A DNA stretch of 19,142 nucleotides from Actinomycetota bacterium (GTDB lineage Bacteria > Actinomycetota > Actinomycetes > Nanopelagicales > Nanopelagicaceae). This document shows positions 15,102-19,142 of this stretch, piece after piece. Each line of letters opens with the position of its first letter. Position 1 is the stretch's first letter. Where the stretch lies: positions 1-19,142 of the forward strand of contig WLNU01000011.1 of assembly GCA_009699645.1 (NCBI GenBank), written 5' to 3'. The notes under the pieces are model-generated. The model had not been told where the DNA came from and did no database searches. It worked only from the letters and a program-made list of their open reading frames with translations. The position numbers and the translations under genes were made by a program.

Positions 15102-15998
15102 TTAGCGTGTATGGCCGGTGCTCCAGCGCAGTAGTGGTGGGGCATCGGCCAACATATTTTCAGCAATACATTGTGCGCCATCTAAGTTATCTCCACGGGC
15201 ACTGACAAAGGAAGCATTCGGAAGCTCTGCAACAATAAATCCTTGGATTGCTTGCACGTAACTACTATTTCCTGTTGGTCCACCTTGAATTGCAATCTCT
15301 GGAGCATCATCTCGCAAACCACCAGCACCTAACCAAGTGGCAATAACAGTTTTGGCTAAAAGAGAGGCACCTTCAGCGCGAATCGCAATTGCAGTGGGAC
15401 TTCCCGCATCGGCTGCATCTAAGAGTGTTTGTGCCGATCTAATTGCAAGTGAGGCAGCATCTGAAGCATCTCTAATTACGAGATTGTCGTAATTAGTAAG
15501 TTGGGTCTTAAAGAACTCAAGGAGTCTCGGTTCATCACATCGACCCTGCCTAGCGGCAAGTGCCTTAGTGATTCCTAACTTACCAAGCCAAAATCCACCT
15601 CCCTCATCACCGAAGGTGCTTCCTAGGCCATCACGATGAGCAAATTTTCCATCGCGACCACCAACAGATACAACGCCTCCACCGATTGAAAGCACAACGC
15701 CGTTAGCCCCATGCAGCGCACCAATAAATCCAGCGAAACCATCATCGATAACTGCGACTTTATCTGCGCCAAAAAACTCATTGCAGAGTGCAAGAAATGG
15801 GGCGGGATCGCTCACGGTTCCAAAAAAACCCGAACAGGAGAGAGACACGACCTCGGCCGATAACTTTTCAGTAGATTCAAATACTGCTTGTAATGCCGCA
15901 AGTGGAAGCTCTCCAGCTAACTTGCCCCTTGTGCTATTTATCAAGATTGCACCCATACGAATGCGTGTGCCAGATTGCCCTAAATCTATCGCGAGCAT
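15102..15998 (-). CDS. BadF/BadG/BcrA/BcrD-type ATPase, N-acetylglucosamine kinase-like sugar kinase
   Basis: ASKHA-fold kinase of 298 residues. The phosphate-1 loop is DLGQSGTR (5-12). A phosphate-2 type region reads VIDDGFAGFIGALHG followed by the glycine-rich SIGGGVVSVGG, and GDEGGGFWLG is typical of GlcNAc/glucosamine kinase-like members. It probably phosphorylates an amino sugar or other hexose. ATG 15998 is chosen because the protein then begins MLAIDLGQSG as is usual. TTG 16007 in the same frame is possible but would overlap the upstream trhO gene. The start is 1 nt after the trhO stop (TAAAATG), indicating coupling. It is the last gene of a minus-strand operon otherwise made of tRNA and methionine genes, and it converges on the sugar cluster. 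Confidence 0.78.
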   Translation of the reverse strand: MLAIDLGQSGTRIRMGAILINSTRGKLAGELPLAALQAVFESTEKLSAEVVSLSCSGFFGTVSDPAPFLALCNEFFGADKVAVIDDGFAGFIGALHGANGVVLSIGGGVVSVGGRDGKFAHRDGLGSTFGDEGGGFWLGKLGITKALAARQGRCDEPRLLEFFKTQLTNYDNLVIRDASDAASLAIRSAQTLLDAADAGSPTAIAIRAEGASLLAKTVIATWLGAGGLRDDAPEIAIQGGPTGNSSYVQAIQGFIVAELPNASFVSARGDNLDGAQCIAENMLADAPPLLRWSTGHTR

Positions 15999-15999
15999 T

Positions 16000-16908
16000 T
16001 TAACCAACTAGGTCGCGATTGCGTTTGATCTCGCGATCATGTTTGCAAGGACGCTGCGTATGAGAGTCATAACAAGGGCCGCAGAGCAAGACTAATTGAT
16101 GGCACTCTGCTTTTTGGCAGTTTCTAAACTCTTTAGTTGGAGCGTTGCAATGGGCGCACTCACCAATTAACTTCGTGTGATCACTAAAATCAATGGTTAG
16201 TCGATCATCGAATGTGTAGAGAGAGCCCTCCCAAAGGCCGTCATCACCAAAAGCATTGCCGTAGCGAACGATGCCACCTTTGACTTGGTAAACCTCTTTA
16301 AATCCACGGTTCTTCATAACTACACTCAAGATCTCACATCGAATTCCGCCCGTGCAGTAAGTAACGATGGGCTTATCTTTCATGTGATCGTATTTGCCAC
16401 TTTCAATCTCTTTAACGAAGTTATGAGATGTGGTGACATCAGGTACTACGGCATTTTTAAACTTGCCAATTTTAGCTTCAAAGGCGTTACGGCCATCAAA
16501 AAAGATGACGTCATCACCACGCTCTTCTACCAACTTATTAACCTCTTCTGGGCGCAGATGAACGCCACCACCGATGACACCATTTTCATCGACTTGAATC
16601 TCACCGGGATTTCCAAAGGCAACTAGCTCATCTTTCACTTTAATCTTTAACTTGGGAAAGTCATTGCCAGTGCCTTCAGACCATTTGAAATCAATCTTCT
16701 TAAAGCCTGGATATTCTCGGGTATTTTTGATGTATTTCTTAACATCATCCATAGCGCCACCGAGTGTGCCATTAATCCCGTGGGGGGAGATAAGAATGCG
16801 ACCCTTTATGTTAAGAGATTCGCAGAGAGTCTTCTGCCATAACTTAACTGCCTGCGTATCTGAAATAGGTACAAAGGCATAATAAAGAATGATCTTATTA
16901 AAGTTCAT
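16000..16908 (-). CDS. trhO: tRNA uridine(34) hydroxylase TrhO (rhodanese-like, UPF0176)
   Basis: Protein of 302 residues with the full TrhO layout: an N-terminal UPF0176 domain with the SPHGINGTLGG block (41-51), a rhodanese domain whose active loop is CTGGIRCE with C185 and C191, and a cysteine-rich C-terminal extension containing CAHC and CGPC that probably binds zinc. TrhO makes 5-hydroxyuridine at the wobble position of certain tRNAs, an oxygen-dependent step. ATG 16908 follows a strong AAGGAGG. The start lies 9 nt after the homocysteine methyltransferase stop. I am confident of the family; the biochemical role is transferred from E. coli and Bacillus homologues. Confidence 0.9.
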   Translation of the reverse strand: MNFNKIILYYAFVPISDTQAVKLWQKTLCESLNIKGRILISPHGINGTLGGAMDDVKKYIKNTREYPGFKKIDFKWSEGTGNDFPKLKIKVKDELVAFGNPGEIQVDENGVIGGGVHLRPEEVNKLVEERGDDVIFFDGRNAFEAKIGKFKNAVVPDVTTSHNFVKEIESGKYDHMKDKPIVTYCTGGIRCEILSVVMKNRGFKEVYQVKGGIVRYGNAFGDDGLWEGSLYTFDDRLTIDFSDHTKLIGECAHCNAPTKEFRNCQKAECHQLVLLCGPCYDSHTQRPCKHDREIKRNRDLVG

Positions 16909-16917
16909 TGTGCCTCC

Positions 16918-17796
16918 TTACTTTAAAGCTGCGGCAATCTCTGCAGTATGGGCTGGAGAGGATCCACAACACGAGCCAACGATATTGACGCCGAGCTCCT
17001 TCATCTTCCCCGCCCACTTGGCCATCTCTTGGGGTGTGCCATCATAAATAAACTCATCACCTTGAAGCTTTGGCAGACCTGCATTTGATTGAGTAATAAT
17101 AAATACGCCATCTGGGCGAGCGTTCACCATCTCTTGGGCGATAACCTGCATCTCATCAGTGCCGCGTCCACAGTTAGCACCGATGATACGAACACCGAGT
17201 GCAGCTATATGCGTAACGGCCATTCCTGGCTTAACACCCATCATCGTGCGCAGATTGGTATCAAAACTCATAGTCGCAATGATTGGCATGCCCGGGGCAA
17301 CTTCTTGTGCCGCCTTTACCGCCGCTTCGACCTCACCTAAATCAGACATTGTTTCAATAAGAATCGCATCAACGCCACCGGCAACTAAACCGCGGATCTG
17401 TTCGGCAAATAGTGCCTGACCACTCTCAAGAGTCATAGTGCCCATCGGCTCCATTAAATCTCCAGATGGTCCGATATCTCCCATGACGAAACAGCCAGGG
17501 TGTCGGTCAGCTACCTTGCGCGCGATTTCGGCGCCAGCTTTATTGAGTTCGAAGAGACGATCTTCAAGTCCATGCATGGCAAGGCGGCCATGAGTGCCAC
17601 CAAAAGTATTTGTTGTAATAAAGCGCGCGCCAGCGGCTGCATATGCCTCAAGAACTGCCTCAATCTCTTCGGGCTTTTCAACATTCCAAAGTTCAGGAGC
17701 ACCGCCATCGGTTAATCCACGATCTTGCAACATTGTTCCCATTGCACCATCGGATGTCAGTGTTGCCTTTTCAAGAGCCTCATAGATTGCAGACAT
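16918..17796 (-). CDS. Homocysteine S-methyltransferase (stand-alone MetH N-domain / betaine-homocysteine methyltransferase-like)
   Basis: TIM-barrel methyltransferase of 292 residues. Zinc ligands are C209 (GANCGRG) and C276-C277 (GSCCGSS). The N-terminal DGAMGTMLQ and TNTFGGTHGRLA blocks are hallmarks of the family. It makes methionine from homocysteine using a methyl donor such as betaine or a methylated corrinoid/folate carrier. Only the homocysteine-binding domain is present; the folate and B12 domains of MetH are absent, so it resembles bacterial Bmt-type enzymes. The ATG overlaps the upstream stop by one base (TAATG), with GGGAG 7 nt before it. That upstream gene is a Virulence_fact protein, a pairing also known from alphaproteobacteria. 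Confidence 0.85.
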   Translation of the reverse strand: MSAIYEALEKATLTSDGAMGTMLQDRGLTDGGAPELWNVEKPEEIEAVLEAYAAAGARFITTNTFGGTHGRLAMHGLEDRLFELNKAGAEIARKVADRHPGCFVMGDIGPSGDLMEPMGTMTLESGQALFAEQIRGLVAGGVDAILIETMSDLGEVEAAVKAAQEVAPGMPIIATMSFDTNLRTMMGVKPGMAVTHIAALGVRIIGANCGRGTDEMQVIAQEMVNARPDGVFIITQSNAGLPKLQGDEFIYDGTPQEMAKWAGKMKELGVNIVGSCCGSSPAHTAEIAAALK

Positions 17797-18092
17797 TATT
17801 TTTCTCCCATAGTTTGAAGTAGTGCCTCTAGTTTTTCAACACTGAGTTCATTTTCTAATTCGGCAGCGATACGTGCTGCAAGAAGATCGGGTGTATCGGT
17901 TGCTTCAACCCAAGGATCACGATTCCAACCAGCGGTGTAAGCATCTGCATCGATAGCACCAAGGCGCATAGCTGCCTCATCGATTGCCTCTTGGAAGCGG
18001 GAGGCAAGCATTACCTTTATTGTTGTTTCACCTTCACGCGCAATGACCATTGAAGGTATTTCACGCCAGCGCATGATTTGATATTGGCTCAT
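17796..18092 (-). CDS. Virulence_fact-domain (PF13769-type) small protein linked to methionine synthesis
   Basis: Small protein of 98 residues when started at ATG 18092 (MSQYQIMRWREIPS). An upstream in-frame ATG at 18119 is less likely, because a -10-like TAGAAT (18105-18100, minus strand) lies between the two. The block RWREIPSMVIAREG, the run RFQEAIDEAAMR and the motif DADAYTAGW match the small Virulence_fact family that I recall from alphaproteobacteria next to betaine-homocysteine methyltransferase genes. There is no signal peptide or membrane segment. The C-terminal third is charged and helical. It is translationally coupled to the methyltransferase (TAATG), suggesting an accessory role in that reaction. 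The biochemical function is unknown, and the family name is historical. Confidence 0.75.
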   Translation of the reverse strand: MSQYQIMRWREIPSMVIAREGETTIKVMLASRFQEAIDEAAMRLGAIDADAYTAGWNRDPWVEATDTPDLLAARIAAELENELSVEKLEALLQTMGEK

Positions 18093-18099
18093 AAAGCTA

Positions 18100-18105
18100 A
18101 TTCTA
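18100..18105 (-). promoter_or_regulatory. Possible -10 element for the methionine/trhO operon
   Basis: TAGAAT on the minus strand ends 7 nt before ATG 18092 with no Shine-Dalgarno between, which fits a leaderless transcript. No clear -35 is seen at the expected distance. Confidence 0.4.
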
Positions 18106-18154
18106 TAGGGCCAAATCATGGCTCTTCACTCTCAAAAGTTGTAGCCTTGGGTAC

Positions 18155-18613
18155 ATGATTAATCTGCACTCTATTGATATGTGGCAACAATTCTCGGTGA
18201 TTATCGACGCAGTTATCGCTGCGATCCTTGGCTCACTTATTGGTTGGGAGCGTGATCGGGCGGGTAAGTCTGCAGGACCTCGCACCATGGCCTTGGTTGG
18301 ATCGGCCTCGGCGGCGATAGTGGCAATAGGAGCGGTAGTTGGAGCAAACTCCAATTTTGGAGATCCCACTCGAGCCTTGCACGCCATCATGACCGGTATT
18401 GGCTTTCTCGGAGCGGGATTAATCTTTACCGACAAGCAGGCATCTGGAATTCAAGGCGTAACAACAGCGGCCACTGTATTTTCGGCAGCTGCAGTAGGCG
18501 TTGCAGTCGGTTTAGGTTTTCAGATTGCTGGAGCTGGTTTAACGATAGTTATTTTAATTATTTTGCGCTCAACACATGTTATTGAAAGAACAAAGAGTCG
18601 GCACGACTCTTAG
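18155..18613 (+). CDS. MgtC/SapB-family membrane protein
   Basis: Inner-membrane protein of 152 residues (144 if started at ATG 18179). It has the family signature LGSLIGWERDRAGKSAGPRT followed by hydrophobic helices, and GIGFLGAGLIF then GVTTAATVFSAAAVG near residues 85-115. Members are linked to magnesium limitation and acid or intracellular stress, and the short SapB form seen here lacks the C-terminal cytosolic domain of MgtC. TAGCCT (18142-18147) ends 7 nt before ATG 18155, so that start may be leaderless; no Shine-Dalgarno is visible for either start. It is divergent from the Virulence_fact gene and its stop overlaps the convergent metallophosphoesterase stop by 4 nt. Confidence 0.85.
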   Translation: MINLHSIDMWQQFSVIIDAVIAAILGSLIGWERDRAGKSAGPRTMALVGSASAAIVAIGAVVGANSNFGDPTRALHAIMTGIGFLGAGLIFTDKQASGIQGVTTAATVFSAAAVGVAVGLGFQIAGAGLTIVILIILRSTHVIERTKSRHDS

Positions 18614-19142
18614 CGTTTATTAATCTTTAAGATTACATTTCGATCGCTTGCTCGCCCGCACCACCAGTTGACATCATGGTTTGCACCAAGTTCGGCTCGT
18701 TTCTGCCAGATATTTGCACTCAAAACTCTCGAAAGCGCAGCGATCTCTAACGGGCTCTTTGCATCACCGTATCCACTGCCGCCTGCATGATCAACAATGC
18801 TAAGCCCAAAGTAGATATCTCCAGTAGCATCTCTCACTATTTCGATTGTGCGCGACTGCTGTGGCCAATCGGCATGTGATGCAGTTTCAATCTGCCAGAA
18901 ACCACGCACCTCCTCTTCGGCTCCAACCCACTTAATGTGGTGGCGATGTTCGTGACCTGCAAACCATGCGATGAGATTTGGATATTTCAGGAGCATCTTT
19001 TGTATCTCTTCAACACAGACGCGTCGCCCAGTGGGTGCATAACCATTAAACATTTTGCTTAATGGGTGGTGAGAGGCAAGGACCACAGGTCGATCGGCAT
19101 TGGCAACTTCGCGCTCTAGCCACTCGAACTGTTCGACATCGA
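18610..19142 (-). CDS. Metallophosphoesterase, C-terminal part (TIGR03767-like), cut by the window edge
   Basis: The reading frame stays open to base 19142, so the true start lies outside the window. The GTG at 19086 is internal, since conserved sequence continues upstream of it (QFEWLEREV before ADRPVVLASHHPL). Metal-site motifs of calcineurin-like phosphoesterases are visible: SHHP and, further on, AGHEHRHH. The following FWQIETASHADWPQQSR and the late IVDHAGG resemble the actinobacterial TIGR03767 metallophosphoesterase family. The catalytic N-terminal motifs are not in the window. The substrate is unknown. The stop TAA (18612-18610) overlaps the MgtC stop on the other strand. Confidence 0.8.
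   Translation of the reverse strand, partial: DVEQFEWLEREVANADRPVVLASHHPLSKMFNGYAPTGRRVCVEEIQKMLLKYPNLIAWFAGHEHRHHIKWVGAEEEVRGFWQIETASHADWPQQSRTIEIVRDATGDIYFGLSIVDHAGGSGYGDAKSPLEIAALSRVLSANIWQKRAELGANHDVNWWCGRASDRNVILKINKR

Noticed and set aside
1..19142. CRISPR arrays, insertion sequences, phage genes
   Set aside because: No regularly spaced repeats, transposase or integrase frames, or terminal inverted repeats were seen on reading both strands.

Overview
The window looks like chromosomal DNA of a small-genome, moderately low-GC actinobacterium, most likely a freshwater planktonic Nanopelagicales/acI-type organism (inference). Supporting features are actinobacterial-type tRNA-Gln(CTG) and tRNA-Glu(CTC) without encoded CCA, a TIGR03767-like metallophosphoesterase, a levoglucosan-dehydrogenase-like Gfo/Idh protein paired with an actinobacterial TIM-barrel partner, very short intergenic gaps, and several starts that look leaderless. 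Base composition appears to be in the mid-40s % GC; I did not compute it.

Layout. 1-242: two tRNA genes. 246-2212: a LysE/RhtB-type exporter starting 3 nt after tRNA-Glu, then a BenE-type permease. 2217-3923 (minus): an IlvD/Edd-family sugar-acid dehydratase close to L-arabinonate dehydratase. 4005-7297 (plus): divergent from it, a tightly coupled set of Zn-dependent sugar/polyol dehydrogenase, SMP-30 lactonase and a D-lactate/glycolate-dehydrogenase-like FAD oxidase. 7389-12766 (plus): a second transcription unit with an alkyl-DHAP-synthase-like FAD oxidase, a tagatose-3-epimerase-like TIM barrel, a UPF0261/Tm-1-like protein, a creatininase-superfamily hydrolase and a GntR/FCD regulator. 12905-15091 (plus): a third unit with a Gfo/Idh/MocA dehydrogenase and a xylose-isomerase-like TIM barrel. 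15102-18092 (minus): a more housekeeping-like set, in transcription order a Virulence_fact-domain protein, a homocysteine S-methyltransferase, TrhO (tRNA uridine hydroxylase) and a BadF-type sugar kinase. 18155-18613 (plus): MgtC/SapB. 18610-19142 (minus): the C-terminal part of a metallophosphoesterase cut by the window edge.

How it may work together. 2217-7297 reads as an oxidative, non-phosphorylative sugar route: dehydrogenase makes a lactone, SMP-30 opens it, the dehydratase forms a 2-keto-3-deoxy acid, and an FAD oxidase handles a 2-hydroxy acid. No aldolase for the last cleavage is present. The 7389-12766 unit has no assigned pathway that I recognise. It combines an oxidase, an epimerase, a creatininase-type hydrolase and an enzyme of unknown function, a set partly reminiscent of the Thermotoga-type inositol route in which a creatininase homologue cleaves a diketo ring. 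The 12905-15091 pair resembles 3-keto-sugar systems such as levoglucosan degradation.

The second and third units share a promoter layout: TTGAC-type -35, identical GCCACTTA octamer running into the -10, then a TATAC/GTATA palindrome over the predicted transcription start. This points to co-control by the GntR protein encoded between them. The best candidate for an undescribed system here is this GntR-controlled module.
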